A DNA stretch of 64,000 nt from Bacteroidota bacterium (lineage in GTDB: Bacteria > Bacteroidota > Bacteroidia > Bacteroidales > JAGONC01). Both the position numbers and the translations under genes were made by a program. The notes under the pieces were generated by a model. The model saw nothing but the letters and a program-made list of their open reading frames with translations. It was not told the DNA's origin and did no database searches. How positions within the stretch are numbered: position 1 is the first letter of the stretch; each line of letters begins with the position of its first letter. Positions 16,843-25,176 of the stretch are shown here, in pieces. The stretch spans positions 124,001-188,000 of the forward strand of contig JAKLFC010000001.1 of NCBI GenBank assembly GCA_022711405.1. The letters are read 5' to 3'.

Positions 16843-18214
16843 ATACTTCCTTTCTGATCATCTTCTCCAGTTCAAGGGGCACAAAGTGAGCGGGATCATA
16901 GTTTTGCAGCAGCTTGTGCCATGAAAAGGCATCTACCCGATCACTGTAAAAGGGAAGCGACTGATAATGTCTGAGGAGCAACGGTAGTTTATCACCGGGG
17001 ATTCGCTCCAGCAACACCCTGACAGCGGCATTTACCTCATGGACGGTACCCACACATTCAAATGGTTTTTCATCCGAGACGCCTGTAAGCTGGTCGAAAA
17101 GGTCTTTTAACAGGTAATTGTCCAGTAGGTTATACCCGAAAATCCGGATCAGTTCATTTTCTTCCAGGAACGGCGAAAGGATAATATAGGTGAAAAGACA
17201 TTTCGCACACCGCCCGCACCAGCTGTCGCTATGGCTCCCTTCGTTACAGCTCCTGAAATAGGGAAAGTATTCCCGCATCCCCGAAAACAGATGTGCGATC
17301 TGAAGTTCATTCAGCGGCCGTAACAGGCTGAAGTAGTTGATATCCCTGCTGATATAGCTGAAGCAATATTCGCGGAAGTCATTTTCAAACTCAAATGTTT
17401 TTGAATATTGATGATTGATGGTCGTATGGGGCACGGTGGCCTCATTGGCACTGGATTCGTTCGACAGGGCAATGTTTCGGTATCCGGTGAGAAGTGAGGC
17501 AAGCAGCGAAGTAAAGGCGATCAGGGCGGAAAAGGGTGTATGCCCGTTGAGAAATCCCTTCCGGTTGAGTTCCAGTAACTGGGGATGGATGTTCCTGTGA
17601 AAGATGACGGATTCGCTTTCAGTGAATCCTGATTGACGGAGGATTTGGGAAGCTGACTGCCGCGGATTGAGCATGTAGGGGCGGCATGGATATTCCGACA
17701 GAAGTCTGAGGCTGACACAGGAATCTTTACCTCCACCTATGGGAACGATGTATCCCTCCTCCGAATGGAATGTACTATGACTGCTGATCGAATTTCCTTC
17801 AGGCAAAAGGGTAACCAAACTTTCCTGATCTGTTTCAATGGAATTGGTATAGATGAATTCACCAAGGCCATGGTAAAAGAGTTTTTTCCACCAGTCGACC
17901 TGCCATTTGTCGAGATGCACCGGCCTGATGATGACCTTTGGTGAACACGTGGCCTTCCAGTAGCTGATCATCTCGATCAGCCCGATATGAATGACGATCT
18001 GATGAAACAGGGGCGAATCAATGATCGTTCTGTCATGGAAATGATCCAGTGAAATGATCAGTCTGGGTTTGAAAAAGAAGGTGTCCGAAATGCTGAAGGA
18101 GAATTCGAGCGTGAGATCATTCCGGGAGGGGATCACAGAATAGGATTCAAACAGAAAGGTGGGATACTTTTTCCGGAGGTCATGGAACAATGAATGGCTA
18201 TCTTTCTGCTGCAT
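16835..18214 (-). CDS. murL: MurL-type UDP-MurNAc-L-Ala-L-Glu epimerase (PP-loop protein)
   Basis: A 459-residue protein. A PP-loop nucleotide-binding motif VPIGGGKDSCVSLRLL lies at about 157-172, followed by ALSNESSANEATVPH (about 249-263). A cysteine cluster WCGRCAKC is at 332-339, and a helical tail follows. MurL, described in Xanthomonas, uses ATP (giving AMP and PPi) to epimerise the terminal L-Glu of UDP-MurNAc-L-Ala-L-Glu, which fits a PP-loop fold. The decisive context is the 8-bp overlap with a murD gene. The pair would replace glutamate racemase MurI. The family assignment is by motif and context, not by alignment. An unspecified PP-loop ATPase is the alternative. Confidence 0.75.
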   Translation of the reverse strand: MQQKDSHSLFHDLRKKYPTFLFESYSVIPSRNDLTLEFSFSISDTFFFKPRLIISLDHFHDRTIIDSPLFHQIVIHIGLIEMISYWKATCSPKVIIRPVHLDKWQVDWWKKLFYHGLGEFIYTNSIETDQESLVTLLPEGNSISSHSTFHSEEGYIVPIGGGKDSCVSLRLLSEYPCRPYMLNPRQSASQILRQSGFTESESVIFHRNIHPQLLELNRKGFLNGHTPFSALIAFTSLLASLLTGYRNIALSNESSANEATVPHTTINHQYSKTFEFENDFREYCFSYISRDINYFSLLRPLNELQIAHLFSGMREYFPYFRSCNEGSHSDSWCGRCAKCLFTYIILSPFLEENELIRIFGYNLLDNYLLKDLFDQLTGVSDEKPFECVGTVHEVNAAVRVLLERIPGDKLPLLLRHYQSLPFYSDRVDAFSWHKLLQNYDPAHFVPLELEKMIRKEVYE

Positions 18215-18250
18215 GATGGTATAATTGTTGCAGATTTCCAGGTTTTAATG

Positions 18251-18304
18251 TACCCCTCCCCTGGCTGCCCCGCGAAAGCGGTGATCCGGGACGGGGGTGG
18301 GGTA
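18251..18304. repeat. GC-rich imperfect palindrome
   Basis: TACCCCTCCCC on the left and GGGGGTGGGGTA on the right bracket a GC-rich centre in the 200-bp gap between the divergent murL and yqgE genes. It resembles the palindrome at 60687-60731. It may fold in RNA, but it lies upstream of both genes rather than at a 3' end. Confidence 0.55.
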
Positions 18305-18414
18305 ATACGAATAAAAACAGTGTACTTGACATTTAAACTACCAACAACTAATTTTACGCAAAAATAACACAATACACGGTTGTGTCATTTTCGGATTAGC
18401 AGAATGCCAATGAA

Positions 18415-18984
18415 ATGAGTGAGCGACGCATACATATTGAACCTGCACCCGGAAGGCTGCTGATCTCTGAACCTTCGCTGACCGATTTTTATTTTAAGCA
18501 GTCGGTGGTTTTGCTTGCCGAACATAATGAAGAGGGTTCGTTCGGATTGATCGTCAACAAGCCTATACAAGCCAAACTGAATGAAGTGACCAAGGATTTT
18601 CCTGATTTCAATGCCCAGATGTACCTGGGAGGGCCCGTCAAGACCGACAGCATCTTTTATATCCACACCCTGGGTAATGTCATTGAGAACAGCATCAGGA
18701 TCATGGATGGATTGTACTGGGGAGGTGACATTCACAGGATCAAAGAAATGATGATACTACGACAGCTCAATTCCAGTGAAATACGCTTCTTTATCGGGTA
18801 CGCTGGCTGGGAGTCGCATCAGCTTGACCGCGAACTGAAAGAGAAGTCGTGGGTGGTATCAACCACCAGGGCAGAGCAGGTGATTCATACCAATCCCAGG
18901 GTTATGTGGAGCGATCTGATGCGTTCCTTTGGCGATGATTATGCTGTCTGGGCCAATTTCCCACCTGATCTTTCGATGAACTGA
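18415..18984 (+). CDS. yqgE: YqgE/AlgH family protein
   Basis: A 189-residue protein with the family start GRLLISEPSLTDFYFKQSVV, then GSFGLIVNKP, YLGGPVKTDSIFYIHTLG and FFIGYAGWESHQLDREL. It is a small cytoplasmic protein of the UPF0301 group. Its biochemical role is not established, although AlgH was first linked to alginate control in Pseudomonas. It is monocistronic, divergent from murL and convergent with the membrane-protein gene 17 bp downstream. Confidence 0.93.
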   Translation: MSERRIHIEPAPGRLLISEPSLTDFYFKQSVVLLAEHNEEGSFGLIVNKPIQAKLNEVTKDFPDFNAQMYLGGPVKTDSIFYIHTLGNVIENSIRIMDGLYWGGDIHRIKEMMILRQLNSSEIRFFIGYAGWESHQLDRELKEKSWVVSTTRAEQVIHTNPRVMWSDLMRSFGDDYAVWANFPPDLSMN

Positions 18985-19001
18985 TCCTGCTGAATACTCT
19001 T

Positions 19002-19805
19002 TTATTGCTCCATGTAGTTCAGTTCCGAACCCCACATACTGTGAGGGATAAGAAAAATAATGACCAGTACCACGGAAGCAATGATCACCCAGAGCCTGTA
19101 TTTATGCTTTCGTTGCTGCTGGATAAAAGCGATGAGCCAGAAAATAAAGGCAATAGCAGTTTTATTGTCGGTAAGGTCGTTGCTGATGGGCCAACCGGTC
19201 CAGAATGCATCAAACGCGTACTTTTGAATGACCGGTCCCAGGATGAGGCCCCCCACGAAGAGCAGGAGGATGGTCAGCCTGGTATAGGGGATGATCCGCT
19301 TTCCGTTGGATATAGCTTCCAATCCGGTACGCGTTGAAAAGAGCATTGCCGAAAAGATAAGCAGGATATGGATGATCAGTATCCAGTCGGGTACAGCTCC
19401 CTTGTAACGAAGTATGACCGTTTCGGTGGTCAGGAGAGTTCGCTTTCTTTCGTGTTCCAGAAAGATCCGGTATTCTATTTTCCCTGCAGCGGGCTGGTCA
19501 GGAAGAAAAGCCATCAATGTATCACCTGCTCTTTCCATTACTGCCTCAAACCAGACATCGTAGCTATGGTAGCGTTTATACTGCAGATAGCCTTTCACCG
19601 ATGTATCCGGAATCAGGAGGATGATCCCGGCATCTGAACCACACTCCCATGTCCTGGGAAGCTTGTTTTTGACGATTTGCCCGCCTATCTCTGTTTTTAC
19701 AGTGACCGGATAGGTAGGACCCGTCAGCCGCTGGTAATATACGAATGCAAGGGTGAAAATAACCGAGAACACCCACATCAGGGTGGATCGAAGTTTCTGA
19801 TTCAT
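19002..19805 (-). CDS. Membrane protein of unknown function
   Basis: A 267-residue protein not recognised. The N-terminal helix LMWVFSVIFTLAFVYYQRL anchors an exported region of about 120 residues with beta-rich character (TGPTYPVTVKTEIGGQIVKN, then IEYRIFLEHERKRTLLTTE). Four further hydrophobic segments follow, including WILIIHILLIFSAMLF and LWVIIASVVLVIIFLIPHS. It starts 9 nt after the stop of the PKD/T9SS gene, so it is probably co-transcribed with it. The exported part could be an Ig-like sensing or binding domain. Confidence 0.7.
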   Translation of the reverse strand: MNQKLRSTLMWVFSVIFTLAFVYYQRLTGPTYPVTVKTEIGGQIVKNKLPRTWECGSDAGIILLIPDTSVKGYLQYKRYHSYDVWFEAVMERAGDTLMAFLPDQPAAGKIEYRIFLEHERKRTLLTTETVILRYKGAVPDWILIIHILLIFSAMLFSTRTGLEAISNGKRIIPYTRLTILLLFVGGLILGPVIQKYAFDAFWTGWPISNDLTDNKTAIAFIFWLIAFIQQQRKHKYRLWVIIASVVLVIIFLIPHSMWGSELNYMEQ

Positions 19806-19814
19806 GGGGGACTT

Positions 19815-22800
19815 TTACCGGATGATAAGTTTATTGACATAAACACTCCTGGAATTGAAAATCCTGACCAGGTAGATACCGGGCGAGAAATCCTTCAGGT
19901 CGATGACCTGGTTACCTGAGTTTTCCGACTGCAGGTATATTTCTTCCTCCCTGACTACCACGCCCTTCATATCCTCCATCCTCAGGGTATAATCTCCCTG
20001 CAGGCCTTTTGTCAGCAGGTAGGTCATTTCATCTGCCGGATTGGGGAAGAGCATGAAAGCAGAATTGTCTTCGATATCACCAATTCCGACACAATCATCA
20101 AAGGTAAAGATGAACGTGACCGTATCATGGTTGATACACCCGGTCTCCACAAATTCGGTTCGCACCCAGTAGGTCTGTATTTCCACCCCGACGCCCGTGG
20201 TCTGTACCTGCATGGTATCTGCAAATGATCCATTATTCCACAGGTAGTTCACCTCTTTGTTTCCCTGGTAGGGGCGTAGCAGAAGGGTGTCGTACACGCA
20301 GACTTTTACGGGATCATCAATGATGGGTACACTTTCGGGATAGAGCAGGGTTTCGGGCAATGGATTGACCATAACGGTGACGGTATCATGGGCTTCATTG
20401 CCAAAATCATCCTGTACCCTGACGATAAAGTCAGTGGTAATATAAAGGGGAGTAGTATAGGTTGTTTCCGCTGTACTATCAGCAACCAGGATTCTGGGTC
20501 TCCACCTGAAGAAGTCATAGATTCCTGATCCGCCGCCAGGATTGGCAAACAGTAGCGTGGAATCTCCATAACATATGATCGTATCCCTGGCAGAGGGGCT
20601 GGCTGTGATAGGACCACCGGTGATATGCACGGTAACTTCATCGGTATCCTTACAGCCGAACCTGTCGGTGATCTCCAGTGAAAATGTTTTGGAGTTAAAG
20701 AGCTGGACTGTCATTGGATTGTGTGTATTCTGAGGCACGCACCATCCCTCGGGGCTCCAGAGATACTCGTACGGTCCGCCGGCACCTCCCGTGGCGCTTC
20801 CATTCAGCTGTGCAGTGGTCCCCCAGTTGATCGATATATCCTCGCCGGCTTCTGCGACGGGGAGTGCGATGACCTTGACGGTGATGGAATATTCATCATC
20901 ATTGATCCCGTCATCCACCTCAACCGTATAGGTAGACGTGACATCAGGAGCCACCATGATGGTTTGTACGGTCGAGTGCCAGCCGGGATCTGTATCGCAT
21001 GACCATTCAAAGGAATAATCTCCGGATCCTCCCCAGGGATTGGCATAGAGCTGAGTCTGACCACCCCAGCATATGGAATCCCTGTCGGTGATGATGGAAA
21101 CTCCCAGGGGACCACCTTTTATCTTTACCAGCATAGCATCTTCCTCATAACATGTGTTTACATCCCAGACGCTCAGGGTAAAAAGATTGGAGGACTTAAG
21201 ATAAATCGTTGTGGGATGGAGAACAGTATTATCCAGCAATGAATCAGCAGGTTCCCACTGGTAGTTAAACGGACCGTTCCCGGTGACGGCCGCATCGGCA
21301 AAATAGTAGGGTGAGTCGTACCAGATGGCGGTATCAATTCCCGCAAATACCGTCGGGAGTGCGGTCACGTTCACCTGCAGTGCACCTGATGGCGCGCTGT
21401 TTTCGTTGCACTGGTTAACGCTGGTCACCGTAATGGAAGCGATCCCGGCATAGGTGTCTGTCCAGTTCACAGTGGCATTTTTTGTTGAGCCTGTGATTAT
21501 TCCTGCACCGGCAGGCGACAGGTTCCAGATATAGGAAACTGCGTCACTGGCGCCAGTGGTATTGTACGAAGTATTTGGTCCATTCTCGCACATCTTATTG
21601 GGTCCAGTCGGTGTGGCTGAAACAGCCGGAGGCGGTATCTGATTGACTGTCAACGTTTTGACATCACTGATGCACCCATTGTTGGTGGTCACGGTGAGTT
21701 TGACCGTGTGTTGTCCCTGCGTGGTGAACGTGTGCTGGGGATTCTTTAAATCAGATGTGCCACCATCTCCGAAATCCCATATCCAACCATCCACGCTGCC
21801 GCCGTTGGGGACTGAAAGGTCGTGGAACTGTGTGGGAGCGCCGAAGCAATAGGGATCGTAAGAGAAGTTCGCCGTTGGCTTGGAGAGGATCGTGATCACC
21901 TCCTCGGCAGTCCTTTCCGTGGATGCATAGGTCACAACCAGGGTGACCACATAATTGCCCCAGTTGGCGTATTGATGAACCGGATTGACAAGGTTGGATA
22001 CACCCCCGTCGCCAAAGTTCCATTCCACGGACAGGTAACCGGTGATATCGGATGTTATTGTGAACTGGGTCTGATCTCCCCAGCATACGTGATCATAGGT
22101 GAATTTTGGGGGGGCAAAATAGGTCTGAATGAAGGTAGGAAGGCCGTACTGGCAGTACTGGTTGATACCCAGTTCGATCCCGTGAGGATCCAGGTCGCAC
22201 TGTGTCCCGCGCAGGTTCGGATTGTTGATCACTGCAATGGAGTCGACATCTCCACGTGCGACGTAGATTTTCTGGTCGGGACCCACTTGCAGTGCCCCTC
22301 GTCCGATGGCCGAGTTGTTCATGATATAGCCTATCTTGATACCTGAACTTTTTATTGCATTGGAATCTCCGGCAAAAAGGTCAAACTGGTAAATGTTCAT
22401 TTTTTTGAAATTGGCCGAGTCCTCGGCCGTCAGGTACAGGTACCTCGAGTTGGGGGAGAACTCAACGCCATAGGCATACTTGTATCCGTCGAAGGTGATC
22501 GGGTTGGAGACCTCGCCGGTAGCAGCAGAAAAATCGAACAACTGGTAATAGTCGCTGTAGAATACGGCCATGGCCAGCCTGTCGCCGGAAGGGGCCCCCT
22601 TCAGGTATCCGACCGTATTCAGCCAGCTGCCCCCGCATTTTCGACCGACTTTTGATATGACCGGATTGGGATCGATCCCCTGTTCGGTCACCAGGTACGA
22701 AAGGATCGTATCAGAGGGATAAAAGGTGGTATCTCCTCCTGTAATCTTGAAAGTGCGCCATTTATGAGTGATCACCCAGATATCCTCGTTGTTCTCATGC

Positions 22801-23291
22801 TTCATGGCGGTCACCTTTTCCGTTACCGGAGTAGTCAGAAATGAGTTCTTTTCGATGACTTTTCCCAATCCTCCGTTCTGCGAGATATCCACCACCGAAT
22901 ATCTCAGCCCAACCGGATCACCCTGGTAGGGAACAGTGAAGACATAATAGATGTTGGGATTATCGGGCTTGGGAACAATGATGCCCGACTGGGTGGATGA
23001 CATATGGCCGAGAAGTCCGGTTCCGTTATCCATAACTTCATTCTGCTTGTTCCATACCTGCTGTCCGTCGGTATAAAAAAGCAGATCACCGCCGGAACTT
23101 GCAATGGATGCACATCCTTCCTGGGCAATAAAATAGGTGTTGATGCCGGAATAGGGTACCGGATAACCGCTGGAAACGTTGAAGTTCAATCCGGCACGTT
23201 TGCCAAATACCCATATGTTGGCTTCATTGGATTGGCCATAGGAAGCCATGATGAAGGAGAAGAGGGCCAATATGATTATCGTTCTTTTCAC
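19815..23291 (-). CDS. Large secreted PKD-repeat protein with T9SS sorting domain
   Basis: A 1158-residue protein. A signal peptide (1-19, ending ASYGQ) is followed by a region of about 400 residues with propeller-like repeats (GGDLLFYTDGQQVWNK, YAYGVEFSPNSRYLYLTAED). Two PKD domains carry WNFGDGGVSNLVNPVHQY and WDFGDGGTSDLKNPQHTF. Several Ig/PKD-like modules follow, two sharing the phrase GGPI/GGPL at their boundaries. The C-terminus (VGIGDIEDNSAFMLFPNPAD to GIYLVRIFNSRSVYVNKLIIR) is a T9SS type A sorting domain, so the protein is exported and attached at the cell surface. Its role is probably adhesion or surface structure. It carries its own -7 box. Confidence 0.85.
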   Translation of the reverse strand: MKRTIIILALFSFIMASYGQSNEANIWVFGKRAGLNFNVSSGYPVPYSGINTYFIAQEGCASIASSGGDLLFYTDGQQVWNKQNEVMDNGTGLLGHMSSTQSGIIVPKPDNPNIYYVFTVPYQGDPVGLRYSVVDISQNGGLGKVIEKNSFLTTPVTEKVTAMKHENNEDIWVITHKWRTFKITGGDTTFYPSDTILSYLVTEQGIDPNPVISKVGRKCGGSWLNTVGYLKGAPSGDRLAMAVFYSDYYQLFDFSAATGEVSNPITFDGYKYAYGVEFSPNSRYLYLTAEDSANFKKMNIYQFDLFAGDSNAIKSSGIKIGYIMNNSAIGRGALQVGPDQKIYVARGDVDSIAVINNPNLRGTQCDLDPHGIELGINQYCQYGLPTFIQTYFAPPKFTYDHVCWGDQTQFTITSDITGYLSVEWNFGDGGVSNLVNPVHQYANWGNYVVTLVVTYASTERTAEEVITILSKPTANFSYDPYCFGAPTQFHDLSVPNGGSVDGWIWDFGDGGTSDLKNPQHTFTTQGQHTVKLTVTTNNGCISDVKTLTVNQIPPPAVSATPTGPNKMCENGPNTSYNTTGASDAVSYIWNLSPAGAGIITGSTKNATVNWTDTYAGIASITVTSVNQCNENSAPSGALQVNVTALPTVFAGIDTAIWYDSPYYFADAAVTGNGPFNYQWEPADSLLDNTVLHPTTIYLKSSNLFTLSVWDVNTCYEEDAMLVKIKGGPLGVSIITDRDSICWGGQTQLYANPWGGSGDYSFEWSCDTDPGWHSTVQTIMVAPDVTSTYTVEVDDGINDDEYSITVKVIALPVAEAGEDISINWGTTAQLNGSATGGAGGPYEYLWSPEGWCVPQNTHNPMTVQLFNSKTFSLEITDRFGCKDTDEVTVHITGGPITASPSARDTIICYGDSTLLFANPGGGSGIYDFFRWRPRILVADSTAETTYTTPLYITTDFIVRVQDDFGNEAHDTVTVMVNPLPETLLYPESVPIIDDPVKVCVYDTLLLRPYQGNKEVNYLWNNGSFADTMQVQTTGVGVEIQTYWVRTEFVETGCINHDTVTFIFTFDDCVGIGDIEDNSAFMLFPNPADEMTYLLTKGLQGDYTLRMEDMKGVVVREEEIYLQSENSGNQVIDLKDFSPGIYLVRIFNSRSVYVNKLIIR

Positions 23292-23309
23292 TGCTTGTTA
23301 GTTTTTTTA

Positions 23310-23317
23310 CAAAATTA
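23310..23317 (-). promoter_or_regulatory. -7 promoter box for the PKD/T9SS gene
   Basis: The minus strand reads TAATTTTG, an exact match, 18 nt before the ATG at 23291. Confidence 0.55.
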
Positions 23318-23420
23318 CATTTTTATGATTAGGATTCACTTGTAAAAGTTGTTTTTAGATGCAGCAGATCTTATGATAATCGCTTATCCCTGGTCACGGC
23401 ATTCCTCGGGATGTGCTGCC

Positions 23421-23455
23421 AACTGCCAACTGCCTACCGCCTACCGCCAACTGCC
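23421..23455. repeat. Heptanucleotide array at the 3' end of the permease gene
   Basis: Five exact 7-bp units in a row on the plus strand: AACTGCC, AACTGCC, TACCGCC, TACCGCC, AACTGCC. The permease stop codon (23441-23443) is inside the array, and two units encode its last residues. A related array lies after smpB at 57294-57361. Confidence 0.85.
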
Positions 23456-24682
23456 TATTGTCCTCACATCGAGTGCATCGCGCAAGGCATTTCCTATAAG
23501 CATGAACGCCAGGACCATGACCATTATTGCCAATCCCGGAAGAATGGCAAGGTATGCGGAATCCAGAATGATATAGGGATAATTTTCCCTGATCATGCTA
23601 CCCCAGGAAGGCATCGGCGGCTGGACTCCAATACCCAGAAAACTCAGCCCGGCTTCCATCAGGATAGCGGATGCAAAATTAGCAGCCGATATCACGATGA
23701 CAGGGGCCAGCACATTGGGCAGGATATGCCGGAAGATGATCCTGCTGTTTCTGTAGCCCAGTGCGCGGCCCGCCTCAACGAACTCTTTCTCCCTGATGCT
23801 GATGAATTGTCCCCTGACTACCCGGGCGACCTCCACCCACATGGTCAGCCCCACGGCCACAAAGACCTGCCAGAAACCTTTCCCAAGGGCAAACGTTATG
23901 GCAATGACCAGCAGAAGTGTCGGGATTGACCACACCACGTTGATGAACCACATGATCAGGTCATCTACCCTTCCCCTGAAAAAGCCGGCAACCGACCCAA
24001 GCAGGATGCCAATGACAAGAGAGATGGCCACACTGACGAGGCCTACCGACAGACTGACCCTGGTCCCAATGAGCAAACGGCTGAGCATGTCGCGCCCAAA
24101 CTGATCTGTTCCCAGAAGATAATGCCGGGTGATGACACGGTTTTCCATGACCAGTCTCTGCAGATCGGCCGTTGCCATGCGATGATATTTCCCCTTTATA
24201 TCCGTAAAGATGACCGTATCTGCATCCGTAAGTACCTCCTTATTCATGTCAATGGCATAGGCCACATCTGCAAGATCAAACGTTTGTTTCTGAGGATCGG
24301 GCAAAGGTGTGTCGGAATATTCTTCGACCATGACCTTATCACCTTCGAAATGAATGTCGCTGAAGGGAATAGCCGTATAGGAGCGCCTGCTGCCAAACAG
24401 CATCTTCATGATCACATTCTTTTTCTTATGATCCGTGTTTTGTTCAACATGGAGCATTTTGACTTTTGTCCCGGGCTTATGAATCGACAGTTCGAGAAAT
24501 TGTTCATTGCTGTAGGGTGTGGAATCGGGTGTGATCAGATAGCCCAGGACCGAAATGAGGATGGCAGCCCCGATCAGGATCAGGGAAATCACCGCCAGCG
24601 GATTTCTCCATAATCTCTTCAGAGCAAGCTTTGATAGCGATCCCCCGCTGACATACTCTCTCTTCCTGAACAGGATCATCAT
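23441..24682 (-). CDS. ABC transporter permease, OppC/DppC family (orphan)
   Basis: A 413-residue inner-membrane permease. The N-terminal OppC_N motif LALKRLWRNPLAVISLILI is followed by an unusually long periplasmic insertion (about 60-160). The transport domain shows LLGTDQFGRDMLSRLLIGTR, GLVSVAISLVIG, and the EAA loop EAGRALGYRNSRIIFRHILPN. It would import peptides with OppB, OppA and OppDF, none of which are adjacent. Scattered opp genes are common in Bacteroidota. The last codons and the TAG stop are written by a heptamer repeat array. The -7 box lies 5 nt before the ATG. Confidence 0.9.
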   Translation of the reverse strand: MMILFRKREYVSGGSLSKLALKRLWRNPLAVISLILIGAAILISVLGYLITPDSTPYSNEQFLELSIHKPGTKVKMLHVEQNTDHKKKNVIMKMLFGSRRSYTAIPFSDIHFEGDKVMVEEYSDTPLPDPQKQTFDLADVAYAIDMNKEVLTDADTVIFTDIKGKYHRMATADLQRLVMENRVITRHYLLGTDQFGRDMLSRLLIGTRVSLSVGLVSVAISLVIGILLGSVAGFFRGRVDDLIMWFINVVWSIPTLLLVIAITFALGKGFWQVFVAVGLTMWVEVARVVRGQFISIREKEFVEAGRALGYRNSRIIFRHILPNVLAPVIVISAANFASAILMEAGLSFLGIGVQPPMPSWGSMIRENYPYIILDSAYLAILPGLAIMVMVLAFMLIGNALRDALDVRTIGSWR

Positions 24683-24687
24683 GGTTG

Positions 24688-24695
24688 CAAAGGTA
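24688..24695 (-). promoter_or_regulatory. -7 promoter box abutting the permease start
   Basis: The minus strand reads TACCTTTG then C, with 5 nt to the first of two adjacent ATG codons. It predicts a leaderless transcript. Confidence 0.5.
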
Positions 24696-24711
24696 GGGTT
24701 ATTATAGCTGT

Positions 24712-24822
24712 AAGCTTCAAGCTTTAAGTTTCAAGTTTCAAACTGCAAGAACATAACCGGCAATACGCAGCTGTAGCTGTATTAAATTTTGATTTTTGAT
24801 CTATGATTTTTGATTTTTGATT
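24712..24822. repeat. AT-rich low-complexity repeats upstream of tRNA-His
   Basis: Two simple-repeat patches: CAAGCTTTAAGTTTCAAG with a further TTTCAA copy (about 24718-24740), and a run of GATTTTTGAT-type units (24789-24821). They fill the gap between the permease and the tRNA promoter. No gene is seen. Confidence 0.6.
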
Positions 24823-24829
24823 ATCTTTG
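24822..24829 (+). promoter_or_regulatory. -7 promoter box for tRNA-His and the FMN riboswitch unit
   Basis: TATCTTTG then C, exact match, 14 nt before the tRNA 5' end. It is the only clear promoter ahead of the riboswitch and TonB receptor. Confidence 0.65.
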
Positions 24830-24842
24830 CACCTCTAAACAC

Positions 24843-24920
24843 GGTGGATGTAGCTCAGTTGGTTAGAGCACTGGATTGTGGTTCCAGGTGTCGTGGGTTC
24901 GAATCCCATCTTCCACCCCA
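24843..24920 (+). tRNA. tRNA-His (GTG anticodon), CCA encoded
   Basis: The cloverleaf is complete: D-arm GCTCAGTTGGTTAGAGC, anticodon arm CTGGATTGTGGTTCCAG with GTG in the loop, T-arm around TTCGAAT, and CCA at 24918-24920. The extra G at 24843 (position -1) pairs with C73, as histidine tRNAs require. The acceptor stem has one apparent U-U mismatch (positions 6 and 67). Confidence 0.97.
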
Positions 24921-24923
24921 AAT

Positions 24924-25040
24924 ACTTCAGGGCAGGGTGAAATCCCCGATCGGTGGTGAAAGTCCACGACCTCCGGAGCAATTCCGGGGCTGATCCGTTG
25001 AAACTACGGGACCGACAGTTACAGTCTGGATGGAAGAAGT
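24924..25040 (+). ncRNA. FMN riboswitch (RFN element) aptamer
   Basis: Closing helix P1 is ACTTC (24924-24928) with GAAGT (25036-25040). Inside are the conserved RFN blocks AGGGCAGGGTGAAATCCCCG, CGGTGGTGAAAGTCCACGAC, a CTCCGG/CCGGGG hairpin and ACCGACAGTTACAGTCTGGA. FMN binding to this fold normally turns the downstream gene off. It starts 3 nt after the tRNA-His CCA and precedes a TonB-dependent receptor. Confidence 0.95.
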
Positions 25041-25067
25041 TTTACAGCGATCCTGGTTCAGGAAAAT

Positions 25068-25150
25068 GCTCCCGTGAGGGAGCAGGTTTGCGATCCGGGT
25101 ATTCAAGATTTGCCAAATTCCATGTGGCCCTGATGTATCAGGGCTTTTTT
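25068..25150 (+). terminator. Riboswitch expression platform with terminator hairpin
   Basis: A hairpin GCTCCC-GTGA-GGGAGC (25068-25083) is followed by a terminator stem GCCCTGA/TCAGGGC (25127-25133 with 25138-25144) and six T. It lies 26 nt before the receptor ATG, so premature termination is the likely off state. The antiterminator pairing was not worked out. Confidence 0.8.
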
Positions 25151-25176
25151 ATTTTTCAGGGATTCATTTTTTTCCA

